From Chelydra serpentina (Eukaryota; Chordata; Testudines; Chelydridae), in NCBI GenBank assembly GCA_037349315.1, contig JBAIAC010000033.1:18680001-18744000 (forward strand): DNA of 64,000 bases. Direction: 5' to 3'. A program made the position numbers and the translations under genes. Positions 11,513 to 23,752 of the stretch are shown piece after piece; the stretch's first letter is position 1, and every line of letters begins with the position of its first letter. Under the pieces are notes generated by a model. That model had not been told where the DNA came from. It searched no databases and saw only the letters and a list, made by a program, of their open reading frames with translations.

Positions 11513-13159
11513 AATTAAATATTGTTCTTCTCTTTCCCATATTCCCTTGCTCTCAGTACATAACTGGATATCTAAACCCTCATACGTACTGTGGGTACAT
11601 AATGGTCCCACACCTGCAGCTCATGGGTTGCCAGCCCAGGAGGGAGAGGATGAAATTATATTGGAACATTTGCCCCACACACTCCACTGGCACCTGGCAT
11701 GAATTGGGTACTAGCTGCTTTATGCATACTGAGAGCTCTTTGGGGATATCTTATCCCCTTCCTCTCCATGCCCTGTAGTTCTGGTCATCGATAAAAACGT
11801 TTATGGCAAATTGTTGTCTTCAGAAGTGATTATTTTTAAAAAAATATATTTGTTTGTATTTTGGCTAATTGCATCTGTCCCCTCAGAAATAGGGTGGGAC
11901 AGCTAATTGCATTGTGTGTTTGAAGCAGACTCAGAGTATTGTGTGAGAGATTCTTGCCTGTCTTTCCAGAGTGTGGAAGCTCCTGTCTGTAAAAGTTCCA
12001 AACAGTCAGAACTTGGTTTAATAAACTTATTTCAAAAAGCAAGCCTCATTCATGGCTCATTCAAAATGCTACCCTCCCAGATCAGGGACAGTTTTAAAAC
12101 TGAAGGTTTATTAAACTTGGTATAAAAAACCCCAAATACAGCTTGTGAAAACCGCATTGCTGCTCAGTCCTCTTAGAACACACACATTTCTACTGCTGCA
12201 ACCAGAGCTATCCCCTTTGATCCCATCAACAGACCTTCAATCTTTAAAGGGATAGGACACAGGTAAATCTAACCCTGACATTAATTTATGAGTGTTACAA
12301 AAACATTCCTTACTAGCCTCTTACCTGTAGCTATATCACTTTCCCCATCTGGCATGGCAGAGATGTCTAAGGTAGCATGAGGAGAAAAAGATCGTACACT
12401 TAATATTGGGCCTTTCAGATGGGAAAATAGATGAGTGGCTTTTCAAGGAGGCCTAGATATGTGTGGCCCAGCTCCAGTTGTGACAACCACTTCTTTTTTT
12501 CCGTAGAAGTTGATAGTCTTAACCACTGAATACCAATTTTGTTCTACGGGGGATTTTCTTCCTTCTTGGGTGGGAGACAAAATAATTCGTGAAATGTTTC
12601 CATGGTGGTGGAGGTCTCCTATATCTGTGCCAAGCCTTAGTGATATGCCAGCTGGCTAATACCTATTACATGCTTTTACTCATTCATTTCTTTAACTGAT
12701 GTTCATTGAAAGTTTTCACTATCCCATCAGGCTAAGTAGAGATTTACACACCATATTTATTCTTATTACAGGTTGAGCATATTTTTATATTACTTCAGGT
12801 TTTCAATTAACCTCGCTTCTGTGTATTTTATAGCGTTACGAGCAATGTTGAACATGATTCATTTTTCCCCACACATAAAACTTCAAAATGTAACATTTCC
12901 TTGATGTATGCAAACTTGCAATATTTTATCATATCAGGGTTTTGAAATGCTTTCAGTATCAGATTTCCATTATTTGTAGGGAGCTACTCCAACAACTTCC
13001 TGCAGAGTTTTATATTACTGTTGGTTATGTTAGTAGTGGCCTATGCTGAATTGTATTGCTGCCCTATAGTTAAGTTCAGGTAGCAATTTTGTGATATTTT
13101 GATGCCCTTGACATAACTTAGAGTGTGTGGATAGATGCACCTTTTTAGCACAGATGTAT
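11513..13159. other. No gene seen
   Basis: Non-coding DNA with only short open frames (the longest about 90 codons at 11500-11778 plus, without motif support). No repeat boundaries that I can defend. Confidence 0.4.
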
Positions 13160-13396
13160 TAGTAGCGTAGCCGGGGGGGAGCAGGAGGAGCGGCCCCTCC
13201 CCCACTGAGCAGAAGCGGCGCCTTTTTTGTGCTCCGACGCCTTTTGCTCCTGTGCTGCAGCCAGAGCGGAGCTTTTTTTTTTTTTGCTCCCGGTGCCTTT
13301 TTTTGCTCCCGGCGCTTTTTGCTCCCGGCGCTTTTTGCTCCCGGCGCTTTTTTTTAGCTCCGCTCCCCCTGTGCTCTAAACCTGGCTACGCCACTG
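13160..13396. mobile_element. Short hAT-like MITE with poly-T/GCTCCCGGCG core
   Basis: Terminal inverted repeats TAGTAGCGTAGCC (left) and GGCTACGCCACTG (right). Flanks AGATGTAT and ATATGTAC agree at 6 of 8 positions, consistent with a decayed 8-bp duplication. The interior holds several direct repeats of TTTTTGCTCCCGGCGC with variable T runs. No coding capacity. Confidence 0.7.
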
Positions 13397-14917
13397 ATAT
13401 GTACATACATACATATTTTTGAAACTTCTACACTATTTTCAAAGCATTCAGTTTAGTGAAGGGAAAATGAAACACAAATGCATTAAAGAGAAAAAAAAAT
13501 CTTTGTAGATCTCACTCTAAATGATCCGTTTTGTTTTGAACTGCTGGATTTTCACTCCTATTATGTAGCACAACTGAACAGGGAATAGTCTACACCAAAT
13601 TAATGGTTGTATGTGTGAACCAGTGGATTAAACTATGCAGGATGGTTGACTGGGATAAGATATATTAAAATTAAGAATTTTTATGAATCTTTCCTCTCTT
13701 AGCACAAATTTGGGAAAAGGTACCTTTTCTCATCTATTAAACCATCCACTGCTGTTTCTAATCTGGCTATGCCACTTCCAGATTTCTGTAAATGCCCTTT
13801 AACATGTGACTAATAATATTCTGTCTCTTTTTAAAACCTCATTCATCCTCTCCCTCCTTGCACTTGGTACTAGAGACCGTGACACAAAATTGTGACAGGG
13901 TAACTGCCCCTGTAAGGGCTGATAGGTTCAACCTCACCTGTGACACAGTCAGCTTGCCACCCCAGGTGGAGAAAATAAGCAAAGTGACATGACAGACAGG
14001 GCATGCGTCTAAAATCATCCCCCTGTGACGAAGATTTTTTTTAAAAAGAAGCCTCTGGAGAGACAAAGGGACAGAGAAGAAAGGCTCTATGAAGCAGAGC
14101 TGGAACCCTACTAGTAAATCAGGGAAGCCAGCTTGAGCCATTGCACCGCCCCACGAAAGAGGGCTGTGGAATCCCTTAACCAGCGGGAAGGATTTGGTCT
14201 GTGAACAAGTTATTTGGGAGAAGCAAGAGGAAACTGAAGCTGGCATGCCTGCCTGGCCATGCTGTGCCTTGAAGAGGTGTTCTCTGAGACAGCACCCTGC
14301 CACAACAACTTAACCAGCTAAAGTCACATGTACTTTGCTGTCCTGGATTTGCCTCAGTTTATCCAGCTGTTCTTTTTTCTGATTTGGAATGTAAATTCCT
14401 CCGCTAATGGATTCCTCCACTAAGGGCCCCTCTGGATTCTATGCTTGGGCCCCTTTACTCTTTTAGTTACCTTATTCCCCTTAGCCAACTTTCTTTCTGA
14501 ATTCACATTTGGATGTCAGTTGTGGAAAGATGATACTTAAATCTCTGTTCCCTTCATAATTTTGGTCCCTTTTTTACTCTCTCTGCTTCGGAGTTATCAA
14601 TCTCTGGTTCTGCTAAAACTGTGTTAAACTCCATTACTTTCTCATTAATAAGAATAGCTTCAAGCAAAACTTCATTCTCTCCATTTCTCAAACTGGTTTA
14701 CCTTCACCCCTACTTTCAGGAACACAAGTATTCGAATTCTCCACAAACTCTCTTTTTATTTTAGATCTCCCAGGCCTCTGAGTCTGTCTTCTATCAGCTC
14801 CATAACATCATCCACAGCAGGCACTATATCAACCACTCTTCTGTCAAAGCTTTTAGCATTTCTTCCTCTCTCCTTCTCTTGACAAGTGTAGTCATCCTTC
14901 TTGTGGTCTCTCTAAGG
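13397..14917. other. No gene seen; possible degraded LTR-like block at 13891-14304
   Basis: Mostly unique-looking DNA. The segment 13891-14304 begins TGTGACAGGGT and ends ACCCTGCCACA, near-perfect 11-base inverted termini of the TG...CA kind, but the flanks (CAAAAT and ACAACT) do not duplicate, so it is only a candidate solo LTR. The 154-codon minus frame at 13839-14303 lies inside it and shows no domain. Confidence 0.35.
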
Positions 14918-15243
14918 CAATGGTTCTCAACTGATGGTCCATGGACCACTGGTGGTCCATGGTGACTTTTTCAGGGTCCACATGAATATTGTCCAAAGTC
15001 AGATTGTGTGAGCAGGCGCTGCCGTTAGGCTGTTTTACGCCATGTTCACAAGCACGCAGCATGTCATCCATAGCATCATCTAGGATGTGACCGCATTCCG
15101 TTGCAAGTAACTTCCATCTAAGGCTCTGAGCGTCAGTGTAGCTCCCGCTGTCGTGCTGAGTGGTTGTCGTGTCGTTCATCTCCCAAAATAAATCGTCCGT
15201 TTGAAAAATCAAAATTTAATTGTAACCTCACAGATCTGAGATA

Positions 15244-17262
15244 ATGGCAACGACAGGAAGGAATGTCAAGCGCAAGTATTCAAAGGACTACATCAAATTT
15301 GGCTTCACTTGTCAAGAAAAAGAAGGCGTGGATTTGCCACAATGTGTTGTTTGTTTCAAAGTCTTGGGGAATGACTCAATGAAGCCGGCTAAGCTGAAAC
15401 TCCATCTCGAAAAGTTTCAGTGTAGTAGCCGTGTTAGTCTGTGTCAGCAAAACGAAAATAAGAAAGAAAAACTTGTAGCACCTTAGAGACTAACAAATTT
15501 ATTTCAGCATAAGCTTTCGTGGGTTAGTACCCACTTCATCGGATGCATGGAATGAAACACACAGCAGACAGATATTTATACAGTCAGAGAAACATGATAA
15601 GGTGGAGGTGCATAGACCAACCTTAAGAGGCTAATTAATTGAGAGGAACCATAACAGCATCTCGAAAAGTGTCATCCTAAATTGTTGCGAAAGGATGAAG
15701 ATTATTTTGAGCGGTGGTTATCGGGTCTGAAATGACAGCGCCTCAATTCAACAGGTGCATTCTACAAAAATAAAAGCAATGCCGTGACCGCTTCCTACAT
15801 TGTTGCATACAAAGTTGCACAGGCCAAAAAGCCTCATACCATTGTAGAGCAACTTGTGCTCCCCTGTGCAAAAGAGATGGTGCGGCTAGTTCTTGGCAAG
15901 GAAGCAGCAAGAAAGCTGAATGATATATCTGTCTCTAACGACACAATATCAAGATGGATAAATGAAATATCACAGAACATCAATGAACAAGTTGTGGATG
16001 AAATAAAGAAGTCGCCATTGTTTGCCATACAATTGGATGAATCGACCGATGTCGCATTGTGCTCTCAGCTATTGGTGTTCGCACGGTATATGGTTGAGGG
16101 AGACTTCAAAGATGAGTTTCTTTTTTGTAAGACTCTTGATACCACCACAAAGGCTCAGGATGTGATGGAAGTTATTAACAATTTCTTTGAAGTGCATGGT
16201 CTGGATTGGGCAAATCTTGTGGGTGTCACTACTGATGGTTCACCTGCCATGCTGGACTCAAGATCAGGCTTCCAAACGTTGGTAAAACAGCGCGCTCAAA
16301 TGGTAACCGAAGTTCATTGCTTCATTCATAGGGAAGCTTTGGCATCAAAAACATTGCCCGATCAACTCAACGCCGTTTTCAAAGGGTTGGTGAAAGTGGT
16401 GAATTACATCAAATCATCGGCTCTGAACACCAGGCTGTTCAAAAGATTTTGCCAGGACATGGGTTCTGACTTTGATGTGTTGCTGTTCTACACTTCTGTA
16501 TGGTGGTTGTCAGCAGGGAATGTACTCAACAGAGTTTTCCAATTGAGAGAGGAGTTGGATTTGTTTCTCCAGGCTCAAGGGAAAGAGGAATTCCAAAATG
16601 TGCTGATGCAGTCAAATTTAGAATTTGCGTATCTTGTTGATATTTTTGGAATCTTGAACAAACTGAATCTTCAGCTGCAAGGGAAAGGTGCAAATCTTTC
16701 ACCAAAGCATCATCAAGGCTTTTCTTGACAAATTGGAACTCTGGATCGTAAGAGTCAAAGGCAATCATTTGGTTCAATTTCCATATGTGGATGCCATGCT
16801 CGAGAAAAAGGAAGCCATTCAGACGCAAATTCTCAATCATTTATGGAAGCTACGAGACTAATTCCAACGATACTTTCCAGAGGTGGACAGGACAAAGGAT
16901 GGATTATCTTTCATCAGGAATCCATTCACAACAGATGTTAATAGTGTTCCAGAGGATTGCAGGAGGAATTTTTGGATCTGAAAAATGATTTTGCGACCCA
17001 AGACGTGCACCAGCAGTCTACCATAGAGAAATTTTGGTCCAGCATGACCGGGAGTTACCCAAATCTGTCAGCACACACAGTCAGATTTTTTTTGCCATTT
17101 GCATCAACTTATATGTGTGAGATGGGATTTCATGTTTGTTGCATGTTAAGTCCAAACATAGGAATCAGCTCGCAGTGGAAAGCAATATTAGTTGTGCATT
17201 ATCAAGTACCACTCCAAACATTGAAAAGCTTGTCAGTGAGACGAGAATCTAGCAAGAAATAA
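15244..17262 (+). pseudogene. hAT transposase (ZBED5/SCAND3-like) with BED zinc finger, broken
   Basis: Begins at ATG 15244 (MATTGRNVKRKYSKDYIKFG). A BED-type finger starts with CVVC; its histidine half is cut by an insertion, with the end of the finger resuming at 15671 (CHPKLLRKDEDYFERW). An in-frame TGA at 15733-15735, at a place where CGA would be expected, looks like CpG decay. The long open part (15784-16728) carries the RNase H-like core: LDESTD with the first catalytic aspartate at about residue 85 and TTDGSPAM at about residue 150. A frameshift near 16695 and later ones scramble the C-terminal part, where pieces such as RNPFTTDVNSVPED and the dimerisation-region phrase HTVRFFLPFASTYMCEMGF survive. 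Relatives of this family have been domesticated in vertebrates, but this copy is clearly dead. Confidence 0.85.
15416..15657. mobile_element. Penelope-type terminal fragment inserted in hAT gene
   Basis: Flanked by a 13-bp direct repeat CATCTCGAAAAGT at 15403-15415 and 15658-15670. The insert carries GTAGCCGTGTTAGTCTG, ACTTGTAGCACCTTAGAGAC, CATAAGCTTTCGTGGGTT and ACCCACTTCATCGGATGCAT, the same phrases found at the outward tails of the Penelope-like element at 41218-45105, but diverged enough to be another subfamily. No coding capacity. Confidence 0.8.
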
Positions 17263-17385
17263 ATACATTTCAAACCAAAATGTGTCTGCTCTTTTTAATC
17301 ATGTCTCAACAAAAAAATAAATAAAAAAGGGAGGTGGTCCACAAATTTTTTTTGATTGGCCTGGTGGTCTGTGGACTGGAATGGT

Positions 17386-19837
17386 GTCTTCTCCATTCCA
17401 TTTTCCAGTAGAGAAAATTTCCCAACTCTTCAAGATCCTTCATTGGCTTGCAAATTCCCTTACATTCTGTGCCCATCTCTATTGAAGCTTTTTTCCGTCA
17501 CTTGGTCATTGCACACTTTTTCATACTTGTCCTACCACATCTACACATGCCCTGTCTTTGATACATTGTAACCTCCTGTAAATAGCTTATTGATGCAAAG
17601 TTTATGTCTGGCTGCAAAGTGTTCTATAATGCTTTTCATGAGCAATGTTATGCAAAAAATAATAACTGCATTTGAAGTGAAAAGTCTTCTAGGCCTGTGC
17701 TTATTCAGAGATAGTATTAAAACACCAACTTTTCTTCCAGAATCAGCTAGAAAATGTGTTTGGAAGTGTCAGAAGCAACAATGAAATTTGGAGTAAAGCA
17801 ACTGAAAAATAAAATAAATTTAACATAAAAAGTTCCATTGATCTACTCTCCATTATCTGTCTCAACGATTTATGACCAACGAAAGTACAGCATCTGCACA
17901 GTGGTTCTCCAAGATCTGGGAACTGGGATGAATTTCTCTTTGATGGCTGAAGATGGAATCTTTGGCCACACAGCCCTAAATCATCCCTCCCACTTACCAG
18001 CTGTGAACACTGGTGTAATTTGGGAGATAGGATGTGGCCACTGAGCCAAATATTCCATTCAGGATAATTAGGGAAGACCCAATATCTGACCCCTCACTCT
18101 TAATCAACAACATTCTTTAAAAGTAGGAATCCTCTCTCTCACATCACAATTGCTTTGCAGGTGTTACTGCATCCCCACAGCAGAGCTGAATAGGGAGAGA
18201 ATGGGACTGAGATCCACTGAGCACTTCGGGCGGGAGGGAGGGAGGGGGAAGGGTTCGAGGAAAAGATTGCCTACATTAATTCGCTGTCCCAGCCCTTGGA
18301 TGACTACACTTTGTTCCCACATTGTTGGGTCTCTCCACTTCTCTTGCTACATCAGCCCAATCTGACTACAAATAGGCTGGCCTGGCAAGGAGACATTTTA
18401 ATAAGTGATGCTGTGTTACCGGGCCCCTTGCATCCACCTTGACCACTCTGTGGATTTGGCTTCGAGACAGAGAGAGAGGAATGAAAATAAACTTACATTT
18501 AAGGTTTCGTCTGGCTTGGCTTTTAAGATTTCATGCAGTCTGGCTTTTGAGTACATTAGCTCTTGAGTTCATTTTTATGTATCAAGTCATGCTTTACATT
18601 CTGCAACATAGATACCTATCTTCTCTCAGCTCCAATACCAAGTACTTTATTCTAAACTGAAACTTGTACATCTGTTGCCCCTTAAACCAACATAACTCGT
18701 GTTTCTGCAGCAAGCTGCAGCTTCTGTTCAAAACTGTATTAAATGCACTGAAAATCCCTTTGTGCTCCCAAAAGTGCAGTGGATTTCTAACACATCAAGG
18801 CCTGCATATCCCTAAATTTGAGCATGGTCATGAAAAAGGTGGAAGATTTCAACCCAGTGAATCAGTTGTTCATGTACTTCCACCTAGATATGGCTATGAC
18901 CACCCTTCATGACCCAGGATATTTCAAGAAAAAACAACTCATGGGAGCCTTCTAAAATGAGAAGTAAAGAGGGTGTTCTCTTCCTACTTGTGATTTTGCA
19001 CATCTTTTAGCCAGCTCAGAGATCTAAATATACAATCCAGCACTGGGAGACATTGTGTGGATTTATAATAGTTGCTAGAGGACTGTAATTCAATGGCTAG
19101 ATTCAATTAATTAATTCACCTTGTTCTTTTCATCTGTGACCTATATAAAGATATGTCTTCATTTAGGGTCATACTGTGGTTTGCATTAATATGGGAGTGG
19201 GGGGGATGTACAAGGAGCTTCCGTTCCCTCCTCCCTTGGGCCCCATGCATAAAGGCCATACACAACTGCACTCCTTGAATTCAAGAACTTCTACCTTAGT
19301 ATGTCCCTGGGATGTCCATCACCCCAAAGGGGTGATGAGGGCCTGGGAGATGGTGGGGACATCACCAAATACCTGAACAATTGGCCTGGAACATTGGGGG
19401 TGGGGGAGGTATGTTATACCACTGGAAAGGATGGCTGGCACAATCGTCCTGCACAGCAAATTGCTCAGGGAAGAAATGTTCCTTCCTGATTCATAATTCT
19501 TCCCAGTGGTACTCTGGATGCAACACAACTCTGCTGTCCTTAGTCCAGGTCTGCGTGCAGTTTGCACAATTTCATCCTTTATACATTATCCAAGTAGAAT
19601 TCAATTCACATTACTAACAGGAGTTCAAAACGTTCTTCATTTTAGTGAACTCTTTCATAGCACTTTGTGCAAGAGAACATAGCTGGATGGAAATTGCTTC
19701 TGACCATGTGAGAGGAGAATGCAGCATTTATGTGTGCGTGTGCGAACGAGTGAGTTGTGGCAGCCACTAGGCATATCACACTTTGGTTTGTATACCTAAG
19801 TTATGCCATGATCTGTATAACTGGGTATAAACATAGC
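17386..19837. other. No gene seen
   Basis: Non-coding DNA with scattered frames of 60-82 codons and no motif support. A purine-rich patch lies near 18230-18260. Positions 19830-19837 are the left duplication of the next element. Confidence 0.4.
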
Positions 19838-20261
19838 CATAGGTGCTGACTTCTGTCAGTGCCGCTGAGTGCTTCCTCCCGCCACTGCCCCAACTCCATC
19901 CCCGGCCCTGCCCCAAATCCCTGCCCCCTCCCCCCGGAAAAAATTGGTGGGTGCTGAGCGCCCACCGGCAGCTCCCCGCTAGCCCCCCCGCACGTGCTCG
20001 CTCGCCCGCCCAACTCACTCACCTTCTGGGTTCCCTGCGCGGCCGGAGGCGCCTCCCGCCGAAGGCACTTTTTTTAGCCACAGCAGCTAAAAAAGTGCCT
20101 TCAGTGGGAAGCGCCTCCGGCCGCACAGGGAAGGTGAGTGAGTTGGGCGGGCGGGCGAATGCGGGGGGGCTGGCAGGGAGCTGCCGGTGGATGCTCAGCA
20201 CACACCAATTTTTCCCCGTGGGTGCTCCAGCCCCGGAGCACCCACAGAGTCGGCGCCTATG
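19838..20261. mobile_element. Foldback hAT-like element, family A copy 1
   Basis: Bounded by a perfect 8-bp duplication AACATAGC (19830-19837 and 20262-20269). Ends CATAGGTGCTGAC and GTCGGCGCCTATG are inverted copies. The whole element is a long imperfect palindrome: for example GCGCGGCCGGAGGCGCCTCC on one side is mirrored by GAAGCGCCTCCGGCCGCACA on the other, around a short loop at about 20076-20090. Very CpG-rich and non-coding; the frames across it are artefacts. The same family forms 62520-63471. Confidence 0.88.
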
Positions 20262-20340
20262 AACATAGCTGTATAACTATATATAACAGTTTGTGTGCTA
20301 TGCCTTTGACACCAAGTATAACCATCAGTATATTTGACAT

Positions 20341-23300
20341 AGGGCCGGCCCACAACATTTTGGCACCTGAGGCAGAGAGCTCAAATGATATCTCCATGCC
20401 CCCTCGCTTGGGCCAAAACTTTGAAAGGTCTCAATTCTGCCTTTTTCCTGTTCTACTCCTCTCATGGTACTGCTCTGCTACCTACCCCAGTAAAGGAGAA
20501 CTAACAATTTAAAATGCCTTGTTCAAAAATTATAAGTAACACTTAATTTTCAAACGCCTGGACCGCAAATGTAACTTTTCTTGGCTGCATAGTAAACACT
20601 GGCATTTTTATCTGTTTGAATAATCAGATAAATAACCGCCTTGGTTGCAAAGATTTGAACTGCTTCCTGAAGGTCCACAGTCTGGGCCAGCTCATGCTCT
20701 ATTGAGATGGTTGCAAAGCCAATCAGCCTCTCCTGTGTCATTGTGGAGCGTAGATGTGTTTTTATTAACTTCAGCTTGGAGAAGCTGCGTTCTCCACTGG
20801 CAACTGTTACGGGAAGTGCTAGAAGTATGCGCAGAGCAACAAAAGCATTTGGAAAGAGAGTGGTCATCTTATTTGTGCACATATATTCCAGAACAGCCTT
20901 TGGAGTTGATCCTGCTGAAATGTATCTCGACAGGGCTTTCAGTTAATCACCCAAGTCACTCGCATCAATATTGCGCATGTCATCATGTGTCAACACTGTC
21001 TCTAGTGCCCTGCATTGCTGGTGTAGGTCTTCTTCAGATATAGTGAGGAGTTTTGGAATATCATACAACATCCCAAATATACTGCATGAGTATATTGAGC
21101 TGCATGAAACATTCTTCAACTGACTGTATTGCACAATCTAGCACCTGGTTAAAGAATTCAACTTTGAATTGTTGTTTGGGGTCTCTTATGGGATTATCCC
21201 GTGCCTCATAATCAAAATGTCTTCTTCAGTGACTATTGTATTCTTGAATGGGTGGGAAAATAGCTTCAGTGTGAAGTTCCTCTGCCAACTTCTGTGCACG
21301 CTTCAGAACATTTTAAAATCCCTCATCTGACCGGTAAGACTATAGGTATGACTTTGCTTTGTCCCGTTGTTCCATTGCTCCAGATATATCTAGGTCAACA
21401 CCTTGGAGTCTCTTGCTTACATCATTTATTTCAAACAGTATGTCATGCCACAACACTAAGCCGCACAGAAATTCAATTATGTATGTTTTTGGTGATTCCA
21501 TTTCCCTCTGCCACTGTTCTCCCATGAACAGTTCCTGTCATAGCATTATCCTTCATAATGGCAATGATGGCATCATCTATCTTTCCAATTTGGTGTATGA
21601 TAGGCTTTATCACCTCCACTCAACTTTCCCATCGTGTGGCACTCAGTGGTTTCAGTGTCAGACAGGATGTTCTCAGATGTTGCTTCAAAATTTGCCATCG
21701 ATGAGTTGATGCAGAGAAAAATACATAGATGCTTTGAATTTCATTAAAAAATTCAGCAGCCTCACTAGAAGCTCATGATGCATCACTGACCACAAAGTTC
21801 AATGAATGAGAACTGCGTGGGACAAATAAAGCTCAAGGGTTTAACTCTCGGATCAGTCTGCACTCCTCTGTTCTTTCCTCTCATGTTGGCACCATTATCG
21901 TAGCCCTGACCTAAGTCAGCTATCGCAATTCCTGTATCTTCCAGCTTTTTAAGAAGCACATTTGTCATACCAACTCCTGTAGTATCATCCATGTCAATAC
22001 ATTCTAGAAAATGCACTCTGACAGTCACCATTGCAGGGACATTTTCATTAGGTTCTGTTGTTGTTACAAAACTCACCATAAAAGTCATTTGTTCCGTATG
22101 GCTGATGTCCAGAATAACACAGTAATATCTTGCTGACACAATCTTCTGTTTGACTTTTGTTGCCAGTAACTGTATGATCTTATTTTGAATTGTTTTTCCA
22201 AGGTAGTGGTGTGTGTATATTTCTTGGGTGTTGACTCTTCTTAGATGCTCCTGGAGTACAGCATCAAACTCAGCCATCATCGCCACAGTTTAAGGAGGTT
22301 TCCATTGTTTGGCACATACAGCTGATCTGAAGTGCCTCGCAGTGCTAGGTTTTGGGTACAAAGCATTCTCACAATGGCAATGAGTCTTTTCAGAACATTT
22401 TGCCAGTAAAGAGACTCTGATGCAATCTTCTCTTGATGCTTAGCATCTATGGTGGCCTTTAACCTTAATCTCATCTCAAGGTCTTTCCACCTATGGAATG
22501 CTCTCTGGTGATTTGCTGCCTTCTCATGGCATGCCAGATTTCTAGCCAGATTTTTCCAGTCCTTTGTTCTTGTAGAGCCCAATATGGCTGAGACATTAGA
22601 CTGGAAGAGTTTGCAACAAAAACAGTATGCAGCATTCCGGGTTTTTGAGTACATAAGCCATGGCCTCTCCACTTTGTCACCATTGGGGATTTCACGCCAG
22701 TAATGTGTTGGATGGAAACTTCTATTTTCATTGTCTTTGGGGAAATGAAGTTTTTCACTTGCTGTCACCCATGCAGTACAAGGAAGTCCCTCAGGCTACT
22801 GCTCAAGTGGGTCCACAGTCCTGGATCACCTAGACTTAAGGAACTAAATTCAGCAGCAGCTGTTTCTTGTGCCTCCACCACACTCTTCGCTGATCTACAC
22901 TTTTCTTCGGGTATGTGCATTGTTACATCCATTTGACATGGAGATATGGATGCTGCAGTAGCTGCCAGGTCACCTGCACTCTGACTAACTGGAAGATCAG
23001 GCATCTCCTCACCACTCACATCCTCACGGGGGCCGGAAGGCTCACCTTGAACATTTGTGTCTGTGTATCTCAGGAGAGCTCCTTCCTGATTAGATAGAAA
23101 CGGAAGCTTTTCTTTCTTTGTTTTTCTGAATGCTGCCCCAGAGGGGCGTTTTCTTCTTTCACTCATGACTGCTGTTCTGTGCCAGCTATAGTGGCTCTCA
23201 ACACTCAATTGAAGGGGACAAATAAGCAGGCTGGTAGCAGGGTCTGAGTGAGGGAAGATATCAGTGTCTTAAGGGCCTAACTGGCTCCTACTACTTCAGC

Positions 23301-23690
23301 TGACTGCCTATTCTCCTCAAGTGGGTTCAGGGAAGCAGCAGGAAACAGGAAGCTCCCTGAGAAGCTGGTATTAATCAGTCCAGGTTCCTGGGGGTGCTAG
23401 AGAGGTACATAAGAGGCTCCTCCTCCTCTCTCTCCCTGCAGCTCCTGCTGCTTTCTGTTATTCCCTCTCATCTTTACTCCTGCCTGCCTGTTATGTCTCT
23501 TGTGCCCTCCTTCCTCCAGCACAGCACTCCACCATCTCTGTGCATCTAGAGCAGAGAGAATACATATGCATCAGCAGCAGACACAATTTTCTACACTCTG
23601 GGTCCTAGTGGCGCTCCTCCCCGCCACACACACACACAGTCTGACACCTGAGGTGGCCGCCTCAGTTTGCCTCATGGTAAGGCCAGCCCT
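20341..23690 (-). mobile_element. Autonomous hAT transposon (TTF finger/DUF4371 type), inactive
   Basis: Left end AGGGCCGGCC, right end GGCCAGCCCT: 10-base inverted termini with one mismatch. The transposase runs on the minus strand between them. Adjacent 8-mers (TTTGACAT and GATTCGGC) do not match, so the duplication is lost or one end is rearranged; a TA microsatellite begins about a dozen bases beyond the right end. Confidence 0.78.
20550..23166 (-). pseudogene. hAT transposase with TTF-type zinc finger and C-terminal dimerisation domain, broken
   Basis: Minus strand. The N-terminus (from 23166, MSERRKRPSGAAFRKTKK) is a polar leader. After a frame change near 22768 comes a TTF-type finger region (HFPKDNENRSFHPTHYW, then the cysteine pair in AAYCFCCKLFQ). 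Frame 22286-21783 is the DUF4371/RNase H part: CVILDISHTEQMTFMVSF holds the first acidic residue region and GQGYDNGANMRGKNRGVQ the second. The region 21782-20883 is scrambled. Frame 20882-20550 is the hAT dimerisation block (LLALPVTVASGERSFSKLKL and LRSTMTQERLIGFATISIEH). This arrangement is that of ZMYM1-like hAT proteins. Multiple shifts: inactive. Confidence 0.85.
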
Positions 23691-23701
23691 GATTCGGCAG
23701 A

Positions 23702-23702
<1 letters not shown>

Positions 23703-23750
<48 letters not shown>
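23703..23750. repeat. (TA)n microsatellite
   Basis: About 24 uninterrupted TA dinucleotides, directly beyond the right end of the preceding hAT element. It creates open frames of repeated Ile-Tyr on both strands, which are artefacts. Confidence 0.95.

Positions 23751-23752
<2 letters not shown>

Larger units (their letters stand above)
14918..17385 (+). mobile_element. Autonomous hAT transposon (BED-finger type), inactive
   Basis: The left end CAATGGTTCTCAAC (from 14918) is a typical end of the hAT-Charlie group, preceded by CTCTAAGG, and is followed by repeated TGGTCCATGG phrases. The right end is eroded but shows the mirrored GTGGTCTGTGGACTGGAATG near 17364-17384. Between them lies a transposase gene in the plus direction. 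No right-hand duplication can be seen. A Penelope-type fragment has inserted at 15416-15657. Confidence 0.8.

Noticed and set aside
13839..14303. 154-codon minus frame
   Set aside because: Coincides with a candidate LTR-like block with inverted TGTGACAGGGT ends; no recognisable domain.
15244..17262. Possible domesticated host gene of ZBED type
   Set aside because: It has transposon ends, an insertion in its zinc finger, an in-frame stop and several shifts, so no sign of preserved function.
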